64,000 bases of DNA from Perca fluviatilis (taxonomy: Eukaryota > Chordata > Actinopteri > Perciformes > Percidae), in the NCBI RefSeq assembly GCF_010015445.1, contig NC_053114.1:23170579-23234578 (forward strand), given 5' to 3'. The first letter of the stretch is position 1. Every line of letters starts with the position of its first letter. The notes under the pieces were generated by a model, which ran no database searches, was not told the origin of the DNA, and saw only the letters and a list, made by a program, of their open reading frames with translations. Below, in pieces: positions 23,856-35,706 of the stretch. The translations under genes were made by a program, and so were the position numbers.

Positions 23856-24665
23856 GGCCCATTTCAGAAAGCAGGTTTAGAGAAAACTCTGAGTTTGTTA
23901 ACCCAGAGATGAGGGAAACTCTGGGCTTTCTCTTTCATAAAGGGAGGTAAATCAAACCTGAGAGAGAGGGGTAACTCCAGCCCATTTCAGAAAGACAGGT
24001 AACTTCGCCTCAGAGTCAGTTACTATGGTAACTGAGTCTGTGAACCTAACCTGGTCGGGAGCAGGTTTTCTTCAATAAACCTTGAGTTTCTCTCAGTCTC
24101 CTCCCTCTGACACAGCACTCTTTCATTTCCTCATACATTCATTCAGTCTGTATCAGGCGCATTTTAGCGCAGTTTGTTATCTGCATGAGTAAAATAAACA
24201 GGGTTGGTTTATTAACTGTTAGGCAGACATGCATTTCCTTTTGTTGACGATCCCATTGATGAAGAAGCTGTATTACTTCGCAGGGAGTTAATCATACGTC
24301 AGGAGATAATATTGAGGCCATGACTATAGATGCATTTTCATTTCCAGATACTAGCCTACCTATTTGAGCGGTATCGTTTTTCTTCCCAGTCTATAAGTTC
24401 TCATATCACTAACGTCACCCATCGTGGACATGCTCTTACATCCCAGCACATTCTTTGCGTCACATTACTTTTTTTTGCAAACGGTTTTCTTTACAACATT
24501 GGTGATGCGGAGCATATTAGTAAAGCCACTGTAGCAAAGCGCCATCAGAAGAATGTGACTCGCTCTGAAATGTTTTTTTAAGAAGTTTTTGTAGTGTTCC
24601 CTGGACACAAACCAGTAAGAGCCATTAAAAATTAGTTCCACAGTATTGCAGGTGAATGATGTAAA
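23856..24665 (+). mobile_element. PIF/Harbinger transposon remnant
   Basis: Starts with GGCCCATTTCAGAAAGCAGG, and a similar CCCATTTCAGAAAGACAGG recurs at about 23968. It continues into a Harbinger-type transposase remnant (24231-24578). The 3' portion, including the DDE catalytic domain and right end, is not visible, so this is a 5' fragment. Confidence 0.8.
24231..24578 (+). pseudogene. Harbinger transposase (HARBI1-like), N-terminal pseudogene
   Basis: One frame gives AFPFVDDPIDEEAVLLRREL, then two stop codons (24321 and 24327), then YLFERYRFSSQSISSHI and FLYNIGDAEHISKATV. These match the N-terminal region of Harbinger/HARBI1-type DDE transposases, which cut and paste PIF/Harbinger elements in the nucleus. 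After 24578 the frame ends, but the downstream bases still give GHKPVRAIKN and FHSIAG followed by gtgaat, which looks like the end of a transposase exon. All catalytic residues are absent. Not functional. Confidence 0.85.
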
Positions 24666-24783
24666 CCCTTTGAAATAAAAGATTATGAATTATAATTCTG
24701 TTAATGATGGTGCTGCAGCCTCAGAATGGGGTTAGTAGGCCTAGGACTTTTTTGCCCGCAGGATTGCACCTAAATGAAATAGA

Positions 24784-25445
24784 TTAAAGGTTCAATATCA
24801 TTTCACCAGTAATATACTTATGATTAAATATGAAATGAATACACTATCTTGGACCAGTCGAACGCCGAACGTCATGCTTGACGTTCCAATACTAGTTACT
24901 GGTTGCACAGCGTTCGTCATTCAACTGGTCGTGACTGCTTTCCCAAGATGGCGCCCGCATGTATGCATGAATGGTACTGTCTTTCTAAACTATCTTTTTA
25001 ATAAACTGTCTGTACACTTACAAAGTTCTCAATGTTTCGGTTAACATGTAGGGACCCTCATTATGCTACTGTGGAAGTGTGGTGCTATCTGAGTTTTGTT
25101 AGTGGTATAGAAATAGCGATTTCTTTTTACTTTAGCGTTATAAGCTAATTAGTGGTTTGTGATGAAACTGGCCACATTCGATTAGCATGAAAATATATCC
25201 CAGAGAACGGTCGAACTCGGAAACATATGTAATTAACCCCTAGGTTCATTTTGCGCCGGATTTGTCCTGCCGAAACGGGCGTCAGATCAGAAAACATATT
25301 TTGTTTAAAATTGTTTAATTTGAAGGATTTATTGCCAGAAACCGACTCCAATGGAATTATGAATATTAAAGAGCTGCGTGTCTATCAGCTTGTTTTGGAG
25401 TTCTTCTGCTCTCTAGTGGCTACAAATTAATTATTGCAGCTTTAA
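24784..25445. mobile_element. TTAA-flanked MITE (TTAAAGGTTCAATA ... TATTGCAGCTTTAA)
   Basis: Left end TTAAAGGTTCAATA and right end TATTGCAGCTTTAA are inverted with two mismatches, both carrying TTAA. Inside is an imperfect inverted repeat, ACCAGTCGAACG at 24853 against ATTCAACTGGT at about 24921-24931. The segment tctctagtggctacaaatta near the right end is typical of a common fish MITE as I recall it. Non-coding. Confidence 0.75.
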
Positions 25446-26574
25446 GTGTAGTACTCACCATCTCCATGGTCACTGTTAAAATAACACTTGCTGAAACTCG
25501 TGTCCACATTCTCAGAATTTGTACACTGCTGTCCACTCTGTATACAGTACATCTATAATTCATGTTATATACTAGCCAGACATGAAAGAATTTAACTTTT
25601 GAAATATGCTTTAAATATACTGGTGACTGCTGTCTGTGCATGCTTTATCACCTTGTTTATTCTTTATTTATCACTGGCACATGCATAGGGCCCAGTATGT
25701 TCAGTAACCCTCATTTTTCTTTTCCTTTATGATTTAATCAGTGAGAGTTGGCAGGAGCCTAATGGCAAGGCCAGTGATGAGTCAGCCAGGCTGCAGTTTT
25801 GGGAGCTGGAGGTGAGAATAACACTAGGGGAGGAGGAAGGCAGGGACAGAGAGAGAAAACACAAGCAGAAAGGAAGACAGGGAATGGGGAATTCCATTGT
25901 GAATAACACTGAATATGGAAACAGGATTTTTTTTCTCTAGTAGTCATACAGCTTAAGAATTGTTGGAATGCAAAAAGGCTGTTACCTCCTGAGACACCTC
26001 GTTAATTGTCCTCTTTGAAATGTTTAACATCAGGATGACTACTTGCAGCAGACTTGTAGCATTCCTTCCATATCCCACCAAATACCATTATGACAGGAGA
26101 GCTTTCCATGCCTGTGTTTAGTCCGTGACCTGAGGTCTTTATTTTCAAACATTACGGTAAATGTATTGTTAATTATAGACCTATTTAATAATTGACTGCA
26201 TTTTTACTGCCAGAGGCATCTAGTGACATTGTTTGGGTATGACACACCATAGTTTAGACAGTGTGGTATTTTCATTCATAACACTCAAGCTATTCCTGTT
26301 CCTGCTATTGAACCAAGAATAAAATGAAGGAAGACATCCTTCAGCTGTTAAAAGCTTATTTCTATATTTCAGTCTCATCTGATAGGTGTCCTAAATTTTA
26401 GAAAAAATTATTGAAAACAAATTTGTTAATCTGTACACTGACAACAACGTGATGCCTTAAAATAACTGTGTTTGTCTCTTATTTAAAACATTTGGCCATG
26501 TCAAGGGAGCTCTATAAGATAGGCCTTTTTCATGCGAGGTAGGAAAAACACAGGCGTGAATAATGAAAATAAAT
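25446..26574. other. No gene seen
   Basis: Intergenic DNA. A GA-rich stretch lies at 25800-25885. No recognisable protein. Confidence 0.4.
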
Positions 26575-26965
26575 AGCGGCTGAATTCCATTTAGCTGCTT
26601 TAGTTTCAGGGTCCTGGTATTGTGCATGCTGGCTCACTTTCACACTGTCATGGACATTGTTAATGTTATTAACACGTGCTTTTCCTACAATGACAAGTCA
26701 AAATGTCCTAAGATGCACAATCCATTAACCAAATGTAAATTGTTTTTAATAAATAAAAACAGACATTTTGACTTAACATAGAAGGAAAAGCACAACTGTA
26801 ATTGATAACATTAAAAACAACTGAATTCCATGTAGGTGAACTCGTTCCAGGGTCCTGGTGTTGCATGCTGACTCACTGTCATGACTTAATGGGACACTTA
26901 ACAGAGCCATCGTTAACCAAAAATATGTTGTACTCGTGCTTTTTTTTTGCTTTGACGTGTCCAAA
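26575..26965. repeat. Diverged direct duplication of a dispersed repeat
   Basis: The block ctgaattccatttagctgct ... cagggtcctggtattgtgca at about 26580-26640 recurs as ctgaattccatgtaggtgaa ... cagggtcctggtgttgcatg at about 26820-26880, about 240 bp downstream. Both copies lead to acacgtgctttt or actcgtgctttt. A repeat family of unknown class, in tandem or as two insertions. Confidence 0.65.
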
Positions 26966-27059
26966 TGTGTGCTGTGAAAAAGGTCAATTGAGTATCAGAA
27001 TAATTGCTTAAGATTATTTGTCCATAACAAGAGACACTGTACTGTGTAATTTGTGTAAT

Positions 27060-27180
27060 ATCTCAGAATGGAGCTGAACCAGGGGGACGATTAGCTTTCC
27101 CCGTTTCCAGGCTTTAAGCTAAGCTAATCGGCTGCTGGTTTTGCTTCATGTTTAGTCATATCCTGCTATTAAACTCTCGG
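27060..27180. repeat. Fish repeat containing ctttaagctaagctaatcgg
   Basis: Contains tttccccgtttccaggcttt aagctaagctaatcggctg, matching the recalled reverse complement of a common fish repeat (ttagcttagcataaagac...). Short and incomplete. Confidence 0.5.
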
Positions 27181-27860
27181 CAAGCATACAGTATTTCCCA
27201 AAATGTTAACTGTTAAAGCAAATCTTTTCAGAAGTGTATGTTGTGTATTGTAAGGAAAACATTGGTTCATCTTTTGAGTAATAATATAGGGCTAATATAA
27301 AACAATATCATAATCATTGAAAAATAACTTATGTTTCCTTAAACAGCACTTTTTTTCACAAGTTTTTTGTTCTAATTAAAGGAATATTTCACCGCTGGAA
27401 AGCTGAATATATCTTTAAATTGGGTCACTTATGTAGTAGAAATGTGAATTTTTTTTTAAATTGGTGCCTTCTAGGCCGAGAAAAGCCAGAAAATGTGTTT
27501 TGGTCTTATATGGATGAAAAACACCAAATCCCAGAATGCACCTGCTTCGTTGCTTTGAGTCCACTCCCAAGCCACGCATACCGCTTCACAGACAGACCTT
27601 CTACAGCCAGAGGCATTCAACTCAACTCAAGCGTGTTTTATTTCAACCATATACATGAAACAACGTTTCATCGTGACTCAACGACATTATATAAAAACGA
27701 CATACGAAACAGGCTACATTTAGTACACACACTTTATAGGCTCCGTAAAGTTCAGCTAACACATACTAGCATTAGCGCTTGGTGGGCTGTAAACACCGAG
27801 CATAAACACAGCCGTGAATTAGCGTGCAATGTAGAATGGTCGGCATTTAATAGTCACAAA

Positions 27861-28350
27861 CTCCACCAGCAGTTAGCAGTTAAATGGATACAAATCACCA
27901 CATTTCTGCGCCACTCGGTGTTAACACAGCCCACCTCTTTTACCTGGCGACAGAACATCTCTAGCTCGGAGGGCTAGCAGGTCTGGTAGCTGGACAGTCC
28001 AGTACACTATTCAGGCATGTTTCCACAACAACAAAAACACAGCAGTCTCTCAACTCACGTTGGGAGTTTCGTTGAAGTTGGATGTAGTCCAGTTTGTGGT
28101 CTAAATGAGCGGACACTCCACCAGCAGTTAGCAGTAGCTAATTGGATTTTATTTCTACACCAGTCCGTTTAACACAGCCCACCTCCACGGGCCGGCGAGA
28201 GCAGCCTGGTAGCTGGATAGTCCCGGTTCCGGTACACTGTTGTTCAGGCATGTTTCCACAACAACAAAAACACAGCAGTCACTGAAATCACGTTGGGAGT
28301 TTCGTTGAAGGAGGATGTAGTCCAGCTTGTTGTTTAATGAGCAGACACTT
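27861..28350. repeat. Tandem duplication (255-bp period) inside the TTAA element
   Basis: The unit starting ctccaccagcagttagcag begins at 27861 and 28116. Shared landmarks include gcatgtttccacaacaacaa and cacgttgggagtttcgttga. The copies have diverged visibly by substitutions and small indels. Confidence 0.9.
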
Positions 28351-28751
28351 GCAAGCAGGATGGATGGGACAGGTGGACAGCTAGCGTTAGCTTTCCACCT
28401 AGCCGATGAGGATGTCCCCTAGCTGGCTAGCGGCATTGAGCGACACCGCTGGTCTCCGTGCAGGCGAAGCTCGCGTAGTGTGCCGAGTATTGCGTCTGTA
28501 ATAACGTTTCCTGCATATTCTCCGATCTGATGTATCCCGGTGGTACACACGTCCGGTAGTTTGAATGCAGATAATTGTTGTAAATGTTTTCTGCTGAAAA
28601 CCGAGAGCCTGTTTAGCGAAGATTCAAGATGGCTGACAGTTGTTTTCATTCGGAATACCTCGGCCAGACTCGGCAGTCCAACCCCCTGTGGGCGTGTTGA
28701 AAACATACGGAAGTAGATCCTACTACTGGCTGTAGTCCTTGCCTCTGGCCC

Positions 28752-28804
28752 AAAAATCTTCCGATGACGCAAAAATCGTCATTTTACGTCATCGGAAGAT
28801 TTTT
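28752..28804. repeat. Perfect 18-bp inverted repeat (hairpin)
   Basis: AAAAATCTTCCGATGACG at 28752-28769 is exactly inverted at 28787-28804 around a 17-base loop. It lies near the right end of the TTAA element. Confidence 0.95.
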
Positions 28805-28933
28805 TCCAGGCCCCAAATGCAGAGATCTCTCGTCTCAGGGGGACATGAGGGAGGGAGGCACGGTCATTCAGAAATACTATCGGGTTTCTACTGATACAAA
28901 GCTGAATGCTAAATCGGTGAAGTATCCCTTTAA

Positions 28934-31625
28934 GTCTATCTGACTGAAAAAGGGCTGAAATAGGTTCAAATAAGTGAAGAATCATTATGTGGGCAAAGCT
29001 CTCTTGTTCTGTTCTTCACAGTGCAGGTGAGACCCCGTTTCTTATTCTGCCTACACATTTCAAGGTAAAAACTCAATTATTATGAGCAAGAACTCAAAGG
29101 TGGCTCTCTTATTTCCAGCCATGCAGCTGTAGTGTTGACAGGCACCTACCTTCATTGATAAAAAGTCACTGACATATAAAGGTGTAAAAATATGTGAATT
29201 CTAATTAATTATGTATTCAGGATCTGGGTGTGAAATGTCATCATGACATGGACTGCCTGTGTGATGACTTTCAAAGAAAAAGGATGACGCATGAGCTTAG
29301 GTGTTGAATCATGGTACCAAGAAATGAGGGTGAGCGAAAAGGTTCAGTGTGTGTGAGAGACCATTATCTGACCATTAGGAGATGTGAGTGGTGTTGATTA
29401 TTCTGCAACTTTGATATCTATCAGAAGCTGTAAACATACTTACATCACTGCAAATACATCCATCTTAACAACTCATTCTGCCTCAGGTTTGGCTTTCCAG
29501 ACTTTTATAAGACAAGAAAATATTCAGCTCAATGCGTGAGACAACACCACTCTTTTCCCAGTATGGATATACTTGTTCCAGGAATATAATAGAAGTGAGT
29601 GTCAATATCTCAAAACAAGACAGAGTGGGCAAAATCTGCCGTGATTGTATTAGAACATCTCACCTCTTGACAGATTATTAATATTATTTGAATAAGTTAA
29701 TTAATTAAATTTATTAAATGTATTAATTATTATTTAAGGTTAATTTAGGAAAATAAGATTGTGATACTTGAAAATAACTTGTGAAATGGATTTCTTTTGT
29801 GCAGTTTACTAACAGAGGTACATCTCTTCAAAAAAGCTTCTTACAAAGATGTGTCCTTCAGAGGACCAGAAGGCGAGGCTGAACAGAGGTGTTTGGGCAG
29901 CTTATCGCCCCTCATAAAGTCAAAGATTTCTAAGTTTATCACCACGATGTTGCTATCAGACAACTAAAACCATCTAATTTTTACAGTAGCTGAGATAATT
30001 GACTTAATGTTTTTGAATGTGTGTTGGATAAATACCGTACAGGTGTGAAAGTGCTTCAGCTAATCAAGCTAATTAAGATGATGGTGAATGTGGACCATAT
30101 AAAATAAACCAATTCAAATAATGGACGTTTTCCATTGGTCTGCTTCAAGTAGTTTATTTACAGCTGACTTTCCATCCATTCATTTTTGTGGAGTTTATGC
30201 AGGGGATTGTGACTGCAGGCTAAACAAGGCAGCCACAGTCAAGTCTTCGAGTTCTTTCTGGGGAATCATGAGGCATTTCCAGGCCAGATGGACATGTAAA
30301 CCCATCAGGATTTCCTCCAAGTTAGATGCAGGGAGGGAGGTGTCCAGGACACTTACTGATCAGATGCCAGAACTCAAGTGGCTCCTTTTCAATGTGAAGA
30401 GGCAGCAGGCTAACTTTCAGCGATACCAACCAGTGGCGGTGTCATGACATTTTCTTTTGCTTGTGCTATGGGGTTGCTCAACTTTTCAGTAAGTGCTTGG
30501 AAATTTAGGGTTTCCCATTAATGTGTGGGTTGCCACAGTTTAATTTCTACTGCAACACCCCCGACACATACACACACACGCACATACACAGTACGACAGT
30601 AACAATGTCATGCTGTGTTAAACACAAGGCGAGATAGTCAGCTCAAGAGATACAGATGTAAGGTTTAAAAGCCTGCCTACGTTAACACACCTCTGAATAT
30701 AACATTTCACACAATTATGCCAAGGTCATGACTTGCACACAAGCAGAGAGCAACAGACACAAGTTTGTGCAGATTTCAGCCTCAGATTCTGAGACTTTCC
30801 AAAATGTCAAACTATTTCTTTAAATACAGTGTTTTCTGGTTCAATTGAATAAATTAGATAACAATGTCACCAATTGGAATATGTGGAATGAATACATTTA
30901 CAGAAATTCAAATGCAGAATTTTCATGGTTATTTGGACAAATATTTTACTGGAGCTTTTTTTGTCAGTGACTTTTCACTTTGCCAGAACATAAATAAACC
31001 CTGTAAAAATATAAAAAGGCCAGATCTAACTCACCAGCTGCCTATTGACGATGCCGGTTCCAGGGACACGGGAACTTGTTACATCTGTTGTCTTGGTGCT
31101 GTGAATTCCATCTTTTCACTCTTCACTATTTTGTTCCTTGTAGCATGTGACAGTTTAAGCTTTATGTATTTATATTCTCATTCAAAGTTAATTTGGATAA
31201 AGTCTAGTAACTAAAACTGTAAAAACCTAAGTGGTTGGAGGTGCACATGATAACAGAAACAAGAAACACAAAGCAAGTGCAAAGTGCAGCAGCTTATGTC
31301 TTGAGGTTTGTTTCCACCACAGAGGCAGACATAATCACTATCAACTCTTCCTCAATGGCTCATATGGGGCTCATTCTTTGGTATAGCAATCTGCTGTAAG
31401 CTTCACTGTTTCAATTTTACAGCAAAGAAAATTCTTTTTATTTTCTCATTAATCCAGAGCTCATCACTTACTAGCAGTTCACATGCCTGATTAATCACTG
31501 CTGCATGCAGAAACGTGTTGACAAACAATTTAAAAAGGCAATAATCAATATTTACATATTAACAATAAATCACAAAACTACTTGAATGTTTTAGGTCACT
31601 GTTATAGCATAATCTTTTGTCGCAG
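28934..31625. other. No gene seen
   Basis: AT-rich intergenic DNA with a short CA tract near 30565-30590. The 108-aa ORF at 30121 and the 116-aa ORF at 30864 show no domain or splice context that supports a gene. Confidence 0.45.
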
Positions 31626-31910
31626 CCCGTAGCCGTTTTCAGCAAAAAAAAGCTCTAAAAACTCACTATACGCTACCTGCCCAGCACGAGCACATAGACA
31701 GACACAGTAAGCGTCGAGCTGGTGAACATTGTGGAAGATTTAGCAGCTAAGAAGCCAGATACGTCCCTCAGGAGTTGGTATAGACCAAAAACTGAGCTAA
31801 AAGAGAGTGAATATTGGACATACATTCACCAGGCGGCCAGAAACACGACTCCAAATAAATGATAATGTTGCTCAATAACTGCTGGGTGTGTAAGTAAGCA
31901 AATGTTTGCT
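31626..31910 (+). repeat. Dispersed repeat family A, copy 2
   Basis: Contains gagctggtgaacattgtgga, ccctcaggagttggtataga and ccagaaacacgactccaaat. It is parallel to 35395-35620 on the same strand and 23701-23855 on the other. The LINE at 31.9 kb begins immediately after it. Confidence 0.75.
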
Positions 31911-32505
31911 AACATGTTTGCCATTATATCCTTCAACGCCCATTTAAAACAAACCTCAAGAATAGCCTTTTTCCATCTTCGTAACATTGCCAAAATTAGG
32001 AATATCCTGTCTCAGAATGATGCTGAAAAACTAGTCCATGCATTCGTTACTTCTAGACTAGATTACTGCAATTCCTTATTATCAGGTTGCCCAAATAAGT
32101 CCCTTAAGACTCTCCAGCTGATCCAGAATGCTGCAGCACGTGTTCTGACGAGAACTAAGAGAAAAGATCATATTTCTCCTGTATTAGCTTCTCTGCATTG
32201 GCTTCCTGTGAAATCTAGGCAATCGTCTTAAAATCCTCCTCCTGACTTACAAAGCTCTAAATGGTCAAGCACCATCATACCTAGAAGAGCTCTTAGTACC
32301 TTATTGTCCCACTAGGGCACTGCGCTCCCGGAATGCGGGGCTACTCGTGGTTCCTAGAGTCTCTGGAAGTAGACTGGGGGCCAGGGCCTTCAGCTATCAG
32401 GCTCCGCTCCTGTGGAACCAGCTTCCAGTCTGGGTTCGAGGGGCAGACACCGTCGCCACATTCAAGAGTAAACTGAAAACCCTCCTCTTTGACAAAGCTT
32501 ATAGT
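31911..32505 (+). pseudogene. L2-type LINE, C-terminal ORF2 fragment
   Basis: Frame at 31960-32220 gives FFHLRNIAKIRNIL, VTSRLDYCNSLL, LQLIQNAAARVLT and ASLHWLPVKSR, the very common fish L2-type ORF2 C-terminus. After a frameshift at about 32220 it resumes as LLLTYKALNG, LWNQLPVWVRG and LKTLLFDKAYS then stop (about 32507). The reverse-transcriptase core is missing (5' truncation). Only one clear frameshift suggests a moderately young copy. Confidence 0.92.
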
Positions 32506-33252
32506 TAGGAGTTGCAGCGTCCACCTAACCCGGCCCACCTGCTTCTCCTCGTAGTTAGTTATGCTATTACAATTCTAGACTGCAGGGGAAGTTCCTTCCT
32601 TCCTATGACACACTGAGCTGCTCTCTTCTCTACTTGTTACTTCTGTATGCATCCTGTCCCAGAATTGCTTGTTACTAATCTAGCTCTGGGGAGTTTACTC
32701 CCCGGAGTCCTTATGTTTCTTCTTCGCAGAGCTATGCTCTGTGATTCTCCAAATACACTCGGCCGCATCCTGCTGCATCTTGCTGCATCCGCGCATCCAC
32801 CCATGCTCTGCAGCCACGCTACATCCCGCAACGCCCTGCTGTAATGTTCCTATGCACAGAGTAGTCTCGGATCCGGTATAGGGGACAGCACTACTCAGTA
32901 TGACACGATGTGCCCTGCTATGACATGAACTTCCACGATAACCTTCGAAGTCACTGTGACCTTTAATGTGACTATTACCGCCACTGTTCATCACACCCCC
33001 AACCCGGCCCGTCAGACACACGCCTACCAAGAGTCTGGGTCTGCCGAGGTTTCTTCCTAAAAGGGAGTTTTTCCTTGCCACTGTCGCGATAGCCACTGCT
33101 AATGCTTGCTCTTGATGGAATTACTGTAATTGTTGGGGTTTTGGAAATTACAGAGTGTGGTCTAGACCTACTCTATCTGTAAAGTGTCTCGAGATAACTT
33201 TTGTTATGATTTGATACTATAAATAAAATTGAATTGAAAATTGAATTGAATA
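32506..33252 (+). mobile_element. 3' UTR and tail of the L2-type LINE
   Basis: Long 3' UTR with the typical phrase gaggtttcttcctaaaaggg agtttttccttgccactgtc, then gtctagacctactctatctg and a tail ataaataaaattgaattgaa repeated at 33220-33250. The ORFs of 64-133 aa on either strand here are not genes. Confidence 0.9.
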
Positions 33253-33384
33253 TCAACTTTAGGTGATGATTATATCAATGTTGTGTTAAACTTGTTTCTG
33301 CTGCCCCGAAGTGGCCAAAAACAGTTTTATTGCAGGTTCAAGACATGTAGCTCAGCGTAAATTCAGTCAGGTAGACTCCTATTA

Positions 33385-33836
33385 CGTTGTCTCTCTTCTC
33401 TTTAACTGATCAGCTGGGCAGTGGGTGTTTCGGTTCTGTATACCAATTAGAATCGGGCACTTGTGTTCTAACCAATCACAGCAGTCTACCTTTTTTAAAA
33501 TCTGTTCTCTCTCCTGCTTCTGTCAGTTGTGTTTTCAGACGAGTGCGACCCGTCTCCTCCCCTTCCACCTCCGGGCCTTTTCGACTGTGGTCTCGGTCTT
33601 CTCCCAGTTGGCGGCTCATGTTCCGTCTTCGGATTCTTCTCACCACCACCAGTGTCTAGTTTCCATTGGGGGATGTGTTTGGTTTTCCTACACATTAGAT
33701 TTGTATAGATACCCCTTTACAATGGAGACTAATCTCCAAATAATTGTTTGTACCTATATCTTAGTAATAAATGTTTGCATATCTGCAACGGAGTCTCTCC
33801 TGATTGAATTACTATTAGTTCGTTAGTCATGTTACA
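33385..33836 (+). mobile_element. Possible solo LTR or other element with polyadenylation-like end
   Basis: A pyrimidine-rich block with promoter-like then polyadenylation-like order: tttttaaaatctg at about 33490, tctcctcccc, then aataaatg at 33766-33773 and a terminal tgttaca. Layout and size (about 450 bp) would fit a solo LTR. I could not fix TG...CA boundaries or a target duplication, so this is tentative. Overlapping 90- and 133-aa ORFs here have no known domain. Confidence 0.35.
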
Positions 33837-35394
33837 CAAACTTATTTTAAGATTCAACTAAATGTGAAACTCATTTAACTGACTAAATGAACTATTTGTC
33901 TGTAAGTGTAGTTTGTGTGTGTTAATTTATGCATTAAATGTGCATTGTTTTGTTTGCTTGTTCATGTGTGAGAGATTTTGTCACTATGAGATTATAAGAT
34001 CCAAAGCTGGTGCAGAGCAATAACTAGCTTCATATAACCTTGTATGCAGTAAGGCAATGTGTATATGTGTGTGCATGTGCTTTGGGTGTCTGCATTTGTG
34101 TTGCATGATGCAGATCATCAATAGTGAGAGGCAACTACCAGCAATCTTGTGGAGAAAGAAAATAGAGGGGCACTCCTTGTGGTTGTAGTTATGAAATAAG
34201 CCTAGCTAAAGTATGTAAAGCTCTCTCTTATAGTACATGTGCTGTTGATTAAGCTACTATGTTGTATATATGCCACTGTGTTGCAAAAACAACAACTCCT
34301 TATTTTACAAGACTCGTACATAGTTATTCCCTTCTCAGCCCCTCTGCATTTCTTTGCTTCATGATTTTTTTTTTATTAACAGCATCTCATCAAACACACA
34401 AATGCCTAGAGGTCTTTGGGAAAGCCTTGCTTAACTGTGCTGGCAGAAATATGTGCGCAAGAGAGATCCAGTGACGTGATTCAACCCTCTGATGTCTCTC
34501 ATGGAGGACATTGGCTGAGAAATAATTAATTAGTTTTGCACAAGAGTGGTAGGCAGGAAATACTATCAGCTATACTTAGGGCTATAAACTGTGGCGCCTA
34601 TAGACTGGTATGGTTTCTTTTAATGGACAGGAGGACAGCTTTTATATTCAAGCTGTATATTCCTATCCATTGTATAAGAGTAATTGCTTAGAGTAATGTT
34701 ATTTATTTGCATAGCACTGGAAGACAATGTGGTAGAATAGACACGATGATACCTAAATGAGAAAATAAAATTAATCTCAGTTGCCATGTGGCAAATAAAA
34801 TAATGTTGCATGACAAGGAAATTAACTTTGATAAAAGTAGCTCACAAAAGAAGCTACTAAAGTGAGTCATGCGAGTCAGCTAATAAAGAGGTCTGATAAA
34901 TGGCAAAGATTTCAAAGTAACATGAAACAACTAACAGAGTACAAGTGGAAGCTTACCAACAGACACATAAAACTATACAAAGCTGTTATTTTAAAAAGGT
35001 AGCAATAAATTGCTTCCACACATAAAGAATTTAATTATTTTTGCATCTGGTTTCTTTTAAAGGCTGAATAACATGCAGCTGATTGTGAAATAATATTGAT
35101 ATTTTACCATGTGAGTAGCACCTTCCCTGCTTCTGACTTGTCTTCAGTCTTTTCACCTAGTGTACCCACTACAGATATTCGTTTTTAACTGTGCCAGGTA
35201 GAGATAGACAGGAGGAGGTGTATGATTGGTGGTAACACAAAAAGTCTCACTTGGTGTACAAAAACTTGTCCTGAACCCAACTGATGACTGATGGCAAAAG
35301 TGCAGCAGACAGTGCTTTCATGTTTTTGCACACACCAACTAAACCCTTCGACAGTAGCTGGAATTTTACTTTTTTTTTTTCACTCTCACTGCTC
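33837..35394. other. No gene seen
   Basis: AT-rich intergenic DNA without recognisable repeats or coding sequence. Confidence 0.4.
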
Positions 35395-35620
35395 TAATAG
35401 CATTGTTTTCAGCCACAGCAGGCAGCTGCTCTGCACCAAACAGACACGGTTAGCGACTAACTCGTGAACATAATGGAGCATTTAGTAGCTAAAGAGCAAG
35501 ATATTTCCCTCAGCAGTTGGTAGACACCAAAAACAGAGCTAAATGAGAGTGAATATCTGACTTACTGTACATTCAACAGGTGGCCAGAAACACAACTCCA
35601 AATAAATTATTATTATTATT
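35395..35620 (+). repeat. Dispersed repeat family A, copy 3
   Basis: Contains cagctgctctgcaccaaaca, ccctcagcagttggtagaca, ccagaaacacaactccaaat and a terminal attattattatt run. Collinear with 31640-31860. Confidence 0.75.
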
Positions 35621-35706
35621 ACTCTCTATAATGTTGTCACGTGGGGTAATTTCTATGTGCCCCCCGACAAAGTCTTTCAAAGCTGGTTTATGGTGCATTA
35701 ATATAA

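Larger units (their letters stand above)
27380..28929. mobile_element. 1.55-kb TTAA-flanked DNA element with internal duplication
   Basis: Left AGGAATATTTCACCG after TTAA (27376-27379) and right GGTGAAGTATCCCT before TTAA (28930-28933) form inverted ends. AAAGCTGAAT is near both ends in the expected orientation. The interior is more CpG-rich than the flanks and has a 255-bp tandem duplication and a perfect 18-bp hairpin. The 185- and 117-aa ORFs inside show no transposase motif. TTAA duplication suggests a piggyBac- or Kolobok-class mover. Confidence 0.8.

Noticed and set aside
27420..27977. 185-aa ORF as a host or transposase gene
   Set aside because: Lies wholly within the TTAA element, shows no catalytic motif or known domain, and overlaps a tandem duplication.
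30121..30447. 108-aa ORF MDVFHWSASS...
   Set aside because: No known domain or neighbouring exons; could be chance.
32637..33096. Several 64-133 aa ORFs on both strands
   Set aside because: All lie in the 3' UTR of the L2-type LINE.
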